Below the pieces are notes generated by a model that saw only the letters and a list, made by a program, of their open reading frames with translations, did not search any database and had not been told where the DNA came from. DNA of 64,000 bases, taken from assembly GCA_020137815.1 (NCBI GenBank), contig CM035361.1, positions 988,524-1,052,523 of the forward strand. Direction: 5' to 3'. A program made the position numbers and the translations under genes. Shown piece after piece: positions 1 to 33,050 of the stretch; within the stretch, counting starts at the first letter, position 1; the number at the start of each line of letters is the position of its first letter. Origin of the DNA: Hormiphora californensis (Eukaryota; Ctenophora; Tentaculata; Cydippida; Pleurobrachiidae).

Positions 1-683
1 TAGACCCACCGGGGGGAGCACCAACGAAAAGACCCTGGACGATGTACATGTATGTAGTTTTACTTATTAGTTTTACACAGTTGTATTATATTGGTAGAGA
101 ATATAGTCAAGGTCCAGAGTACAGCTCTCTACTCCCATCCCTTGAATTTAACATGTCGATTGTCGGAGTGCAAACGATTTGATGCAACGCAATCCGATTC
201 CCTATACATCGAGTTAATCCTATCGTGGATATCCTTATCGCTGCGCTGGCAAGTTTCAAGTTTGTTATTGTTATAATTTTCTGCAGGAACTGTGGGCCCA
301 TGATAAGGTTTTATATTTTTAATCTGTTATTCAATCCTCTCTATTTATTTATCCTCTCTTTCCTTCGCTTTCCCCTTCTTCTCTCACTCGACCGATTAAA
401 AATGCTACCCTCAACCGATTATAAAATGAAATCGGTGTGTCTTTGAGCGAGGCCGGGGATCGTTTTGTGTTCCAATCATTAACATGGTGAATTTCTGCTG
501 TTGATATTTTCATACTAAGAACGTTTTCATTGAATAGTTTTCATCCCAGTCTTACTCCTCAATTATTCCCTAATTATCCCCTGATCATCCCCTTATAATT
601 GTTCCCTACTCATTCCCTAATTGCTCCCTAATTATTCCCTACTCATTCCCTAATTGCTCCCTAATTATTCCCTAATCCCACAG
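1..683. other. Upstream flank of cytohesin, no confirmed exon
   Basis: No conserved coding segment was recognised here. The expected N-terminal coiled-coil exon of a cytohesin should lie in or left of this stretch. A short candidate exon follows a ctgcag acceptor near 287, but it is too short to support. From about 560 to 680 the sequence is a loose tandem array of attattccctaattgctccc-like units that runs into the first recognised acceptor. Confidence 0.4.
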
Positions 684-10549
<9,866 letters not shown>

Positions 10550-12299
10550 ACATTGTGATATGAAATTAAAACACTTGAATTCTGTTTAAATATCAGATCT
10601 GATCAGGATTTGCTTGTGCTGTCCACTCATCTGTTCATCAGTTCAGAACGCGAGAGAAAGTGAGGCCCAAAATATCAGAAAGAGACTCCGCCTGTTTTAT
10701 ATTGTCTTTCTTTTATCTAAGAGAGTTATACATCACGCGATATTCTTTTGTGTGTTTGCAGTATACAAAATATGTACATTACACCCCCCTCTAACAATTC
10801 TACAGTCTGTGTGTATGTGAGTACAGAGGTACTACCACAGTATTATTGTATACTAAGAGACCCCATAAATTACTCTCCCCTGTGTTCGAAATATCTCTAT
10901 TATAATTTGGAGATGAACGTCGTGGCCGTTCGTTCAGTGCGTTTCTACGCGACAGTGCTCCTTCATAAAACACTTCATATGACCAAAGCTGTAAAGCTGT
11001 TGCTCACACTTTTGGAACTTCCAATGGAAGTTTCTTAATATTTCGAAACTTTTAACAGGCCAGTCCCCATGATAGTTACCAATTCAGTTGCCATGGCAAG
11101 CGTGTTATTGACGTTGAAAGGGGCGAAAAGAACCATCCGGCGAAGCCGGGTGGGTTATCTTAAAGCCCTTACTTGAGGCGCACCCAATGGGTGCGCTAGT
11201 ACTCCTAAAAGAACAGTGTTTATTTTGTGTTGTGTTGCCCGCGCCGACAGACAAACTAATGAAACATTACAGTTGTAAGCAATCTGCCTGCGCGCGTCGT
11301 AAAACACATTTCCACACTTCTCGGTTCGTGTTCGCTCGTGTACCAAATGCTGAACTGCTGTACTTTCATCGCAGGCAGCCATTCAGCGCGCAACACAGAA
11401 ATTGGATCAGGTGACTTGAGAGAGGATACAGAATATACGACAATGTCCTTTTTGTGAATCAATAAATATGTATACCGAAGGAAATACACACAGGACACAT
11501 TTAAATACACGTTCTCACCACAATAATGTCACTATCCTTCTATCACACACCCTCATACACGCACTGAGAGAGACACACCACTACGCAAAGAGTAGGGCAT
11601 ACTTAGATGTGTATTGCGTGGGTGTATGGGGGTGTGCAGTATACACACACACACAAAATAGGTCAAACACTAAATTCATATTTCACTAACATAAAAATGA
11701 TATAACACAGCAGTTAGTGTCACTCTTCTCTTAATTTTACAACCACGAAATAGGTGACCTGCACCTTAAATTAATCGACCAGTTCCTAAAATCAATCTCT
11801 CTCTCTCTAAGTGTCCCAAATCTTCAAAGTTTCTCCGAATCACATATCATAACTCCTGCGTTATTCGGTACTGGTTACCGCACAAACTGTTCAATCTGAG
11901 AAAAGTTTATGATTTAAGAAGGAAGAAATGGAAGATTATAGTTATTATAAACGGGGATGACTTGATAACTGTTTAACTATATAGTACTACCCGACTACCT
12001 TCCTCTCCCAGCGAAGGGGAAAGTAGTCGGGTAGTACTGGATAGTTAGGAAGTTATGGATTGGATTAGAAGTGCCAGTGGTTAGATGGGGGAAGCGTGGG
12101 AACCTGTCGCATACCCGACCCACTATCACTGTGCCCCGGGATAGAACAGAACATGGAACGGGGGGCGGGGGGGGGGGGGGGGTGACTGATCATTTCTATG
12201 AAATAGAGTTGTTGGATCTCTGTCTGGGGAAAAGGGGGTTGGAATAGTAGTTAGATGGTTCACCAAGAGAAGTTGCAAAAGGGATCCAGGGAGAAATGT

Positions 12300-12543
<244 letters not shown>

Positions 12544-12689
12544 TAGTATTTGTGCTAGCAAGCCAAGAAAGAACTTACATCCGCAACTAAAGTAGCAGCT
12601 GCAATGGATTATCATGGCTGGTGCCCTGTGTGTAAATCTCTTGATTCAAAATGCTCTATGTTATGGTTGTACCAGGTGTTTTGCAAGTA

Positions 12690-12862
12690 CAGTCGGACCC
12701 CGATTTAGGGCCCCCCGATTTAGTGGCACCCCGATTTAGGGACAGGGTTTTTTTCCCCCGATATACGAAAATTAACATAATTTGAACCCGATTTAGTGGA
12801 CACCCCGATTTAGTGGACAAGAGCCTTTCCCCCGAGGGTGTCCCTAAATCGGGGTCCGACTG
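12690..12862. mobile_element. Pogo-like MITE, full copy
   Basis: Begins CAGTCGGACCCCGATTTA and ends with its exact complement, flanked by TA on both sides. Internal repeats of ccccgatttagtgg extend the inverted repeat. The TA duplication and CAGT end fit the pogo/Tigger branch of Tc1/mariner; the family assignment is inference. No coding capacity. Confidence 0.8.
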
Positions 12863-13299
12863 TACTTGGTGTGATTTTTAGAATAAAAATTTAACCTTGC
12901 CGATACACCCATATTCTCGCCCAAAAGCAGTAAATTAGTAAATACACACGTCAACAACCGCAAATAAGCATACAAGCACACTGCACACATACGTCATACA
13001 GACAGACAAACAACCACAAATAAATACACGAGGCTTGGGGCGGGGGCAGCCCAAAATACACACACGCACGCAGTCAATTAATTGCGTAGAAACAAGAACA
13101 AACAAGCGCACAGACACACTCAATTTACTATGCCTTTAAATGGAGAGTTCTATTCATTTATTGTCCCATTTCTCTCTTTACATCATTAGTGCAGTTACCC
13201 CATTGTACCTACCGGCCCCTTATGGCTTATACCCCCACCCGTTTAATATTTATCTCACTGCAACCCCAAACGCACTCTTTCCCTCGTTTTATACTTACC

Positions 13300-13402
13300 C
13301 CCTCCCAAATATCACCAACCAAATATCACCAACAAAATATGACCAACCAAATATGACCAACCAAATATCACCAGACAGATATGACCAGCCAGATATGACC
13401 AA

Positions 13403-13410
<8 letters not shown>
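13300..13410. repeat. Short tandem repeat (about 15 bp)
   Basis: Repeats of accaaccaaatatgacc-like units, with drift to ccagacagatatgacc, just beside the last recognised exon of the PPP1R37-like gene. Confidence 0.8.
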
Positions 13411-22981
<9,571 letters not shown>

Positions 22982-24068
22982 TGCACATGATATACACTAC
23001 ACTGTGCACCGCTCACGTTGTTACATCACGTCACACGCCTTCTATCTCATATTGCTAGGGAGAGAGAGAGAGAGTGTAAGATAGGGAGATTAAGAGAGGC
23101 CCATGAAGAGTTAGCTGTTAGAGAGGTAGGGTTTGAGAAGGAGCGTTAGAGAGAGTTCAGTTTCAGGTAGGGAGATTAAGAAGGAGGGATATAGACTCTA
23201 TATCCCTCCTATATTATAGAGTGAGGGTTAGAAAGAGAGAATAAGGGAAACTAAGGGTCAGAAACATTATACTCTCGCGACTGTTTTGTTTCGACTTTCG
23301 TCTAGCATATAGGAAGAAGGAGAAAGGTAAACATTGGAGTTTGAACATGTTGGACAGGGATAAAAAGAAAGCACATGCAAAATGAGCATGCCATGTTGGT
23401 CGTTAGTCTTTAGAATAAAACGCGAAATTGGGTGTGAGTGTGGGTATTATAACAGTGTCATTTTCTAGGACAATTAAATAGTGCACGTCTCTCTCATTCG
23501 TCAAAAAACTAACTAGGTATATATTCGGATTAAAAAGTGATTATCCATTTCTAAACCTGCGTGAATGTAATAATGGTAAAAACACCACAAACACTCCCAC
23601 AAACATACAGTATTATATACAATATTCACACACACGCACCACGCTTCCTGGAATTCTAAACTTGTGAAGCAATATATTAGAAACGTACTGAGCACAGGGA
23701 ACCGGTAACGAATCTGATCTCTAATAAATCGTAGCTAGATATAATGTCAGAGCGTTCGCCCTTTTAGTTTATGTTTTACTTGTCATGCTCATCTTACAAA
23801 TGTGTCAATATCAGCTTCTAAAAAACGCTACGAAGCTCTTACAAATATTTGTTTATCTTTTCTTGAAATCAAAAATTCCTGAGTTCAGCTACTCCCATTT
23901 TACTGGACACAATATATCAACAGAAGTTCACAGAGTTTTGTAGTCTTCACTGCTCGTTTCCTTGTTTCCTACGAAGAACAACTACCAAGAGGTAGATCCA
24001 AGATTTCTTCTAACTTCTTTAGATCCAAGAGGTCTTCTAACCACTCTAGATCCAAGTGGCAGTCTTCT
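22982..24068. other. Spacer between PPP1R37-like and DYNLT1-like genes
   Basis: Tandem same-strand neighbours. The segment should hold the PPP1R37-like promoter and the 3' untranslated region of the dynein light chain. It includes GA tracts, a palindrome at about 23189-23217 (ggagggatatagactctata) and a Tct/agatcc tandem near 23990-24060. No coding exon was seen. Confidence 0.5.
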
Positions 24069-24610
24069 CTAGATAGCCAGTCCAAAGATACTGACAATAC
24101 AGTACATTGTCTTGTTCTCCCACCGCACCGTGCAACTCCCATCCGTGCTGTTGTCCCAGAAACAGCTGTTCGCCATGTGAAGTCCTGAGGGAGATGTTGA
24201 TTGGGTCATCAATTGTCAAACAGAAAGGGTGAAATTTATTCGAATCTAAAGGGTGAATAATAAAGGGTGAACGTTCGAAGGGTCAGAAAGTAACATACCA
24301 GCACCATTTTTCTGCATGATAACACAGTTAACAATGTATTTGAAGGGTTTGTTCAACTTGGTCAGCTGGTTTAGACACTGTTCAACCACATTGCTTGTCC
24401 ACTGGTTGACTTTGTTGTGCTGGTAAGCGTTCCCTCCGATTGTCGCCTCTAAGAAGGATTAAGTCATTTTAGACTTCATCAGCCATTATTATGCTAGTTA
24501 TGTTTACATATTTTCCAGCTGTGTTACTTACCGATTGATTCCTTGATGATGTTGCTGATTTCATCGTTGACAAATGCCGTGTCCTCACCGGCAGCGAAAT
24601 CGCTGTCCAT
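24069..24610 (-). CDS. DYNLT1: Dynein light chain Tctex-type 1
   Basis: Three minus-strand exons: 24610-24532, 24448-24299, 24184-24069 (TAG). They total 345 nt, giving 114 residues, the normal family length (about 113). Strongly conserved blocks include [47 protein letters not shown] and [20 protein letters not shown], ending in FGLAI. The family forms a homodimer on the dynein intermediate chain and links cytoplasmic dynein to cargo along microtubules. Start codon and both junctions are unambiguous. It is one of the best-supported genes in the window. Only 372 bp of intron-inclusive sequence is added to the coding length, so the locus is very compact compared with its repeat-rich surroundings. 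Confidence 0.97.
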
Positions 24611-24835
24611 GACTTTTGATCTAACATGAAGTATACGGATAATGACAAAAACTAACATATGAATAACGGCCCACCGGAACAGCTTTGACCTTTTTCACAA
24701 ACTTTAAGTGCTTCATGGGTCAATAGAGTGTAGTTCAGCACGAGTGGTTAGCATATCGTTGCTACCCGGGGGTCCGCAACGCATGCACAGTAGTATAGGC
24801 TCGGGAGTTGGAAAAAATACAAAAACTCGGGGAAA

Positions 24836-26258
24836 TCTTGGCATACGTTGCAGGCCCCTTATAATATAATATAAGGGGCCTGGAGGGAATACCGCGCTAG
24901 GGGGGAATACATAATCAATCATATCTCCGGTTCCAGATAAGGTACAGAAATCGTTTTGGTAGCGTTGGAAAGAGGAAGATAAAGTCGGATTTTTTGAAAC
25001 TGTCACCCCCCTTTTCGTGCGCGGAATGTTTTTGCGCGTCACATCACATGTTAACGTGTGGTGTGCGCGTCAAAACTGATAAATTTCACATGCGCGGTCA
25101 TTTGGGGGTGACAGTTTCAAAAAATCCGACTTTAACAGCTTTCAAATGCAACCGGTTTCAGGTCTCTATCTTATCTTGGAATGCGCTGCAGCCCCCTCAT
25201 GCGCGCACCCCCGCAACGAGGGGACTGGAGGGAATGCCGCGCGCGCGTTTGGCCTGAGCCCGGCTGGGTCGAAAATAACTTTGCGGTCGAAAAAACGGCG
25301 GTGCTTATAACTTTGGCCCTGAAATCCGTTTGCTTGATTCTTCACTAGCTGTTAGATCGACAATTATCTACCTTGCTGTTTTTGAGAGAAGTTAATTGGA
25401 CTTGAGGAGGCTGAGCAATAGCCGTTCAAAGATTGGTTGTTTTCAAAAAGTGACGTCACAGGTCCCTGAGGGAAACTTTGTTTCAAATTTGAATTAAAAT
25501 CTCGAATTTTTTATTTTACCGCACTCGATTTTGCGAGTTGGTTCATATCTCCTGTTCTGATAAAATAGAGACCTGAAAACGGTTGCATTTTAAAAGCTGT
25601 TATCTTCTCTTTCCAACGCTACCAAAAACGATTGCTGTACCTTATCTGGAACCGGAGATATGATTGATTATGTATTCCCCCCTAGCGCGGTATTCCCTCC
25701 AGGCCCCTTATATTATATTATAAGGGGCCTGCAACGTATGCCAATATCTTATCAGGAACAGAAGATATGAACCAAACTCCGCAAAATCTGTCTGGCGGCG
25801 CCAGACCCCAATTTGATTCTCAAATTGGGCTCCTATCTGATTCCTAATCTGAGCGCGCGACAGTGCGCTCAGATGGGTCGCGGCGCCAGACAGCGCAAAA
25901 TCGAGTGCGGTAAAATAAAAAAATTCGAGATTTTAATTCAAATTTGAAACAAAGTGTCCCTGCAGGGACCTGTGACGTCACTTTTTGAAAAAACCAATCT
26001 TTGAACGGCTATTGCTCAGCCTCTCCAAGTCCAATTAACTTCTCTCAAAAACAGCAAGGTAGATAATTGTCAGATCTAACAGCTAGTGAAAGAATCAAGC
26101 AAAACGGACTTCAGGGGCCAAAGTTATAAGCACCGCCGTTTTTTCGACCGCAAAGTTTTTCGACCCAGCCGGGCTCAGGCCAACGCGGCGCGCGGATTCC
26201 CTCCAGTTCCCCTCGTTGCGGGGGTGCGCGCATGAGGGGGCTGCAGCGCATTCCAAGG
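24836..26258. repeat. Interlocked inverted repeats (A-B-A'-B')
   Basis: Arm A (about 24836-24981) is inverted at about 25600-25747, both including ggccccttataatataatat-like text. Arm B (about 25179-25540) is inverted at about 25895-26258, both including ctgcagccccctcatgcgcg-like text. Because the order is A, B, A', B', the two hairpins cannot form together without a pseudoknot-like crossing. Smaller inverted pairs (around 24983-25015 and 25093-25126) sit inside. No transposase is visible. Confidence 0.75.
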
Positions 26259-26344
26259 GGAAATCCTGACCGAAAAGTCGAAAAAAAATTGAGATTTCAA
26301 TTTGATGAAATTTCATTTGCACTGAGCGCGCGCAACTGTTTAGC

Positions 26345-29300
26345 AGTACATTTTAAAATATAATAGTCCTAAGCATTTGGGTCAAATACAGGAATTTTTA
26401 GATAACCATGCGAGACCTTCACTAAAAGTAGGCTATTGGTCCCGATACACACCAAAAATAAGTCTACGACCTAGACTCCCGAGAACATCCCTTAATTTGG
26501 CGTTAAGGGTATAATTGGCTAAAAATGAAATAAAAATTCAAAATCATCGCAGAAGGTCGTAATGGTCGCAATCGTTCAGAAATATTATTCTTATCATCTT
26601 AAGATCATAAAAGTGACCCAACTATGTATAATTTGTACCCAATTTGGCGTTAATTGGGTCAAATTGGGTCTAAATTGGGCAAAAATTCAAAATCGTTGTA
26701 GAAGGAAGCAGTTGGCATACCCCTTATGGTTACTTTGGGATTGTTCTTTCCATGAGGGTGTCGTACCAACATGCCTTAAACGCCAATTATAACACCCGTG
26801 TTTAAGAAAGGATCCAAAATGGAGGCTAAAAATTATCGGCCTGTCGCACTCACCTCCCAATGATTAAAACATTTGAGAGAGTGTAAGAAACAAAGTTGTC
26901 GATCATCTGGAGGAAATGGGCTCTCAACGATGGCCAGCATGGTTTCCGGAGGAACAGAAGCTGCTTGACTCAACTCTTAAACCACTACGATAATGTCATG
27001 AGAGAACTAAATAACGGACACGAAGTGGATGTTGTGTATTTAGACATGAGAAGGCTTTTGACAAAGTCGATGTCAAGGTCTTGATGGAAATTGGAAAAAT
27101 ACGGTATTCGGGGACAGCTACACCGTTGGATCTACAACTTCTTTCAGAAAGAGTACAAACAGTGATGGTAGATGGTGCCAGTCTGGGGAATTGGTCATCA
27201 GTGGTGTCCCACAGGGTACAGTTATGGTCCCTTGGTGTTTTAGTCTATATGATAGACATAGAGACACTTCTTTCTGGCACAGTCCTCACCTTCGCAGACG
27301 ATTCCAAGCTGTGGAAGGCAATCAGTCATTGATGATAGAGAGGATCTCCAGAAAAGTTTAGCTGTGTTTGCACGTTGGGCGACAGAAAACAACATGTCCC
27401 TACACCAGGACAATTTGAAGTTATGAACTATACTCTTCGCTCCACCCAACTGTTAAGAGAGAGCTGCCATTCTCAATGAAAACTACTCCTACAGTGGGCC
27501 TGGAGGTGAAACGATATCCCCTAGCGAATCTGTCAAAGACCTAGGAGTCCTTTTTTCAACAAAACTGTGCATGGTCGGAGCATATCGGCAGCATCACGAC
27601 AAAGGCTCGTCGAATGAGTGGCTGGGCACTTAGTGTGTTTCGGATAATCGGATGACACCATGCTAACCTACTCAAATCCCTGGTCAGACCCCGGTTGAAT
27701 ACTGTTGTCCCCTATGGAACCCTGTCAAAAAATCAGACATTGCCTGGTTGAGGAGGCACAGAGACAATTCACCCGCAGAGATCGCGAGCTGTTCGGGCAT
27801 GAATTCTGGGACAGACTCCATCACCTCAAAATCCTGTCCTTCAACGGCGCCCGAGAGCGATAATAATATCCACGTCTGGAAGGTCTTGCATAAGGTGGTA
27901 CCAAACAGTACGAGTCTCTTGTTTACAGAGCACCCACGCCTTGGCACCAGAGCGGTAATCCCTCGGTAAACTACTGGCCCAAAAATCCATCTCTGCCCCT
28001 ATGACTCATCATTCGGCGTAAAAGGAGCTCAGTTGTGGAATGCAGTGCCTCGGGTAGTGAGATCTTCAGCTTCCTACTCGAGCAAAGCAGTCGCTCGGTA
28101 AATATCTGTCCACCATCCTGACCACCACCGGTTCGGTGGGGGTATAGTGTTCAGCACAGTAACTCCCTTGGATTGGAGAAACGATCCGAGTGTTTTCAGA
28201 GTAGTAAATCATTCAGGGTGGTTTTGCTTTCTATGTTGTTTGGCTGCCCATTAAAAACCCGACTCCTTTGGTGTCTGAGTGTTAGCCTTTTGAGCTGAAA
28301 CTTTGTGTACAATGCTTAATTTATTTATGAATGTTTATGAATGTTTATGAAAGGTCGTGGTTGGTCGCGATCGTTCGGAAATAGCAACCTTATCTTCTTG
28401 AATTCAAAATAGTGACCTAGTTGTGCCAAATTGGTGCGTAATTGGTCCTAATTGGGCCTAATTGGCTAAAAGTTAAGCATTTTTTATGTTAGAACAAGAC
28501 CGTCAATTTTCGCCCTGACTGGGGAAACAATTTGGAACAGCGAAATTCCTTCACAAACGTATCCCTAAGGGTTTTCTGGAACAACTATGAGCTTTGGAAC
28601 TTGCAGCTTGAGGGGCATTTTGGTCATTTCCGGGTGTTTGTGTCACCTGTAATTTCAGGCTGAGCCCAATATTGTAAACAATTTTAGAATTGGAGTAGAG
28701 ATAAAAATCAGTGCACTAAAGTATGTAGCGTCCTCGCATTAGTGGGGGTAGACACCCATGAAAATTTCCTATCTCATTTGGTTAATTGGATAATTGGTTA
28801 ATAGATGTATGTATAGCCGTATTTCAGCTATTATTCAGTTCAGTTTATGACCGACCATGTTTTGTGGCTTAGATAAGGTGTAAATGATCCTGAGGCCCTG
28901 CTAGATACCCTTCAGATGTTGCTAGAAAGCCTTCAGATGTTGCTAGATACCCCTAGAACTCCTTAGATACACCTATAACTCTCCTAGAAACCCCTCAGAC
29001 TCGAACAGATACCCCTCAAAGCCCACAAGATTCAACTAAGTACCCCTCACACCCGTTAGATAGCCTTTGAACAGTTCAGACCCTTTTCTATACCCCTCAG
29101 AGCTAACCTCAGAACTTCTTAGATACCCCTAGACCCCCTCAGACCTGGTAGATACCCCTAGAATCTTGCGAGAATGCTAGATGCCCCTAAACCATCCTAG
29201 ATACTCATATAATAAACCCTCAAACAATACCCCTACAAGATATCCCTCCTGATCCCTCAGGCCCCAGTAGATACCCATTATCCCTCAGACTCCACTAGAT

Positions 29301-30765
29301 GCCCTTCAGATCCTTCTAGATGCCCATATCTTGTACCCATAAGACCTGCTTAGATACACATTAGACCCTTCTTGATACCTCTCAAGTCTCGATAAGATCC
29401 TTGTAGATATATCTAGCAAGACCTGAGAGATATCTAACAGGGTCTGAGGGGGTCTAGAGGTATCTAATAAGTTCTGAGGCCTCAGAGGGTATCTAGGTAG
29501 CTCTGAGGGGTATATAGAAGTTTCTGAACTCTCAAAGGGGCATCTAATGGGTCTGAGGGGTACTTAGTAGAATCTTGTAGGCTCTGAGGGGATCTGTTCG
29601 AGTCTGAGGGGTTTCTAAGAGGGTTACAGGTGTATCTAGGGAGTTCTAGGGGTATCTAGCAACATCTGAAGACTTTCTAGCAACATATGAAGGATATCTA
29701 TCAGGGCCTCAGGATCATTTACACCTTATTTAAGCTACAAAACATGATCGGTCATATGTAATATGAACTGAATTATAGCTGAAATACGGCTATACATACA
29801 TCTAGTTAACCAATTATCCAATTAACCAAATGAGATATGAACTTTTCATGGGTGTCTACCCCCACTAATGCGAGGACATTCATGGAGAGCATCGATCAAG
29901 GTATTGAGAATCATTCCAAGAAATTTTGGTAAAAAAGTTTTGAAAATTTTTTCAAGTCAAAAAGGGCTAGTCCACTGATAGTCCACTGCTAGTCCACTGC
30001 TAGTCCACTGCTAGTCCACTATGACTAGTCCACTGCTAGGGTACTAATGCGAGGACACTTAAGTACCCTGATTTGTATCTCTACTCCAATTCTAAAATTA
30101 TTTACAATATTGGTCTCAGCCACACACCCGAAATGACCATAATGCCCCTGAAGCTGCTAGTTCCAAAGCTTATAGTTGTTCCAGAAAACCCTTAGGGACA
30201 TGTTGGTGAAAGAATTTCGCTGTTCCAAATTGTTTCCCCAGTCAGGGCGAAAAATTGACGGTCTTGTTCTAACATAAAAAAAGCTTAACTTTTAGCCAAT
30301 TAGGCCCAATTAGGACCAATTACGCACAAATTGGATTGCACACTAGGTCTATTTTAATTCAAGATGATAAGGTTGCAATTTCCGAACGATCGCGACCAAC
30401 CACGACCTTCTACAACGATTTTGAATTTTTGCCCAATTTAGACCCAATTTGACCCAATTAACGCCAAATTGAGTACAAATTATACATAGTTGGGTCACTT
30501 TTATGATCTTAAGATGATAAGAATAATATTTCTGAACGATTGCGACCAATTACGACCTTCTACGATGATTTTGAATTTTTATTTCATTTTTAGCTATTAC
30601 ACCCAATTAACGCCAAAATTAAGAGATGTTTCGTGAGTCTAGGTCGTAGACTTTTTTTGGTGTTTCTAGGGACCAATAGCCCTACTTTTAGTGAAGTCTC
30701 GCATGGGTATCTAAAAATTCCTGAAACGGGCACTTTCTTACGCAAATGCCTAGGACTATAATCGC
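26345..30765. repeat. Large foldback element (about 4.4 kb)
   Basis: The outer arms (26345-26704 and about 30400-30765) are near-perfect reverse complements, and the inversion continues inward (28353-28860 against about 29750-30400). The middle (28880-29740) is a diverged array of tagatacccctcagac-like units, itself arranged as an inverted pair. The left arm is split by a LINE insertion. No transposase frame was seen. Confidence 0.85.
26705..28352 (+). pseudogene. Dead non-LTR retrotransposon (LINE) inserted in the foldback
   Basis: Reverse transcriptase blocks can be read across several frames: FKKGSKMEAKNYRPVALTS (26811), QHGFRRNRSCLTQLL (26937), VDVVYLDM (27028) and a SGVPQGTV-like segment (27200), plus a degraded FADD. 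C-terminal blocks KSLVRPR and LHKVVPNSTSLLFTEHPRLG follow (27678-27960). Frameshifts and stops are frequent, and the 5' part is missing. It ends in short tandem repeats (atgaatgttt), a typical 3' tail of CR1/L2-like LINEs. The insertion point is exact: the arm text ...gtagaagg resumes as aaggtcgtgg, suggesting an AAGG-sized target duplication. Confidence 0.8.
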
Positions 30766-31499
30766 GTGCTACGTTTGTTTTACAGAGCTTGTAATGGCCA
30801 AATGTTTATGAGCCGCATGAAGATATATATTGTTAGTAGAGTACCGGCGGCCTCTAGGGTTGGACAACATGTTAAAACACTTGTGGTTTGTAACAGTTTC
30901 GGCGTCAACGCCTTCTTCAGAACTAAAGAAAATGGTAACTTTAAAAATGAATATATCTCGATAGATAACTAAATAAATTACTACAACACAACTAAAGACT
31001 AAAACGACCACAAGTACTAAAAACGACTACAACGACTTAAAAATTCTAAAACGACAAATAACTACTAAACCCAAAAACTAGAGAACAAACTATTAAACGA
31101 ACACACAGGTCAAAACCGGGTCAAGAAAAAGAGAGGGGGGGAAGAGAGAGAGCAGGGGAGGTGCACCCAAATATGGTATAACTCACCAGAGGGAAAAACC
31201 GGTGTATACTAGGTTGGACAGGCTGATATGTTACAGCTTGCACCAGTATTATAGTGGGTTAACCATCCTAGGGGCCACGCTACGAGACGCTGAACCGGAA
31301 CCCAACACAAATAGAATAATAAATAAATAAACGCTAATAAAACCAAAAATTCAAGAGGCTAGGGGGTTAGGGGGGGGGGGGGGGGCGGGGGGACAAGTAT
31401 GGGTAACTGTCGTTTGTAGTTCAAGTTTTGTATTGAGGGAGGGTGAATGTGATGTGATCAATACTGCCTCCAGTGCCTTCCTCCGTACTGTTTTCTTCT
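30766..31499. other. Repeat-domain spacer
   Basis: AC-rich text with loose acgactacaacgac repeats near 31000-31070 and a poly-G run at about 31367-31390. No gene was recognised. Confidence 0.4.
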
Positions 31500-32159
31500 C
31501 AATTCTAAAATTGTTAGAGAGATATCGGCAGGTTGGGAGGGGGGTACCTGGAGGTTAGTGCTGACCATGGCGTTGTTAGGGAGGACGAAGGACGTCCCGC
31601 CGCGTCGGAGGTGTTCAACTCAACCTTCGTGTATCGGACGGTAGGTCTCACCAATATAAGTGGCTTCACATTTACACAGTAGTTGTAGACAGCACCTCTG
31701 GGGTTGCACCCACTTTCTCGATCAACGGACAAAGTTTACAATTAACAGGGTATTCAGACTACACTTAGGCGAGTCTAGTGGCCTCGAAGCAGTGAGGGTT
31801 GACCGAAGTGTACGACATGGTAAGAAACAGGTGTTATGGTAATTTTCTTCTTTTCAGGTAAGCACGTACTCGTTTAGTCTCCCCTTCTGAGTGTACGGGG
31901 GGGTCAGTATCGTGTAATTGTCACTGTGTGCTTACGTGACCCTTGTTTTTTCCCGTTGTGGGGGGTTGGGTTGTATCCGTTCCTCACAAGTAGGTCATGA
32001 CCATCCCAAACGAGTGCTCCAGTTTCAGGAGAGGAGGTCTCCTCCGCAGTGCGATATAGGCCTCGACAAACGTTGTTTAGTTTTATCCTGGTGGTGGGAT
32101 CGTTGTTAAGGGTGATGGACTTGTTGGTGGGTTGCGGTTGTGGCGTAAGGACCTAGTAC

Positions 32160-32780
32160 TCAAATACCCGCAATTACAGCAAAAAACGGCTGGAGTAGGA
32201 GCAAAATGTCTCTAGATGCACCCCCAAAATCGGACCTTCTGAATCGTATTAAGCATTGGTCCCAGGTTACGATCATCCGTTTTTGAGATACAGGGAATTC
32301 CATTTTTCAAAAGACGGGTTCACAAAAAAAGCTCTGTACACCACATCTTGACGGGAAAAGTTCACAAATTTTGTGGGCCAATAGTAATCGTTTGAGCAAC
32401 TATTTCCAGATTTTCATCTCTAATGAAGCATGGGAACATTTCAAGCCAGCGTGTCAAGACGCAAAAAAGTAAAACGTTCTCATGGCGAAAAAAGCTTCCA
32501 TTTCAAAAATCCTTTTAGGCTTATCACCGTTAATCTCTTCAAATTCCAAGAATATAAATTTTCTATCTCAAAAAAAGTGGTGCTGAGGTTAAAATTTCAA
32601 CAAAAAATTGAAAAAACGCCACTTTGAAAATAGGCTGTAGCAAAAAATATGAATTCGACTTTAGGGTCTAAAATTGCAATTTGAGGTCCATTTTGTATGA
32701 AAATAAACCTAAGTTGAAGTAATTTGGTTGGGCACTCAATGATGAAAAACGACAGGTGTACCCTCTAAATCTCGTGTGTA
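32160..32780. repeat. Degenerate third copy of the 35-36 kb foldback arm
   Basis: Shares cggaccttctgaatcgt, a gagatacagggaatt block and agttgaagt-like text with the arms at 35107-35715 and 35885-36495, in the orientation of the right arm but clearly more diverged. Confidence 0.75.
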
Positions 32781-32795
32781 GAGAAGGGCACCCAC

Positions 32796-33050
32796 TCACC
32801 TGGTTGGTTTGGAAAAATCAATCTTCCAGGCATGCGTCACATCAATCGTGTTTCGATATAAGATCACCTTTATTGCTTCAGTTTCACTGCGAGCAAACCA
32901 CCATAGCATCGTAAACGTACCTCTTATATAGTTAGAGCTATAGATGTGGGTCTGTGTAGATACTGCACTTTCCACCGCTGCAGTCGAATCATAGCTGCAG
33001 GTGTGGGTCACGGCACATCCCATGAACAAACCGTACTTTGTTTGTAGAGA
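32796..33050 (-). other. Orphan exon-like segment
   Basis: After a ttaacag acceptor, a minus-strand frame reads through TSLQTKYGLFMGCAVTHTCS and ends either at a good donor (AGAG|gtacgt near 32922) or at a stop near 32796. Protein-like composition and both splice signals suggest an exon, but I recognise no family and found no partner exon. It sits between the two halves of the Penelope remains. Confidence 0.35.
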
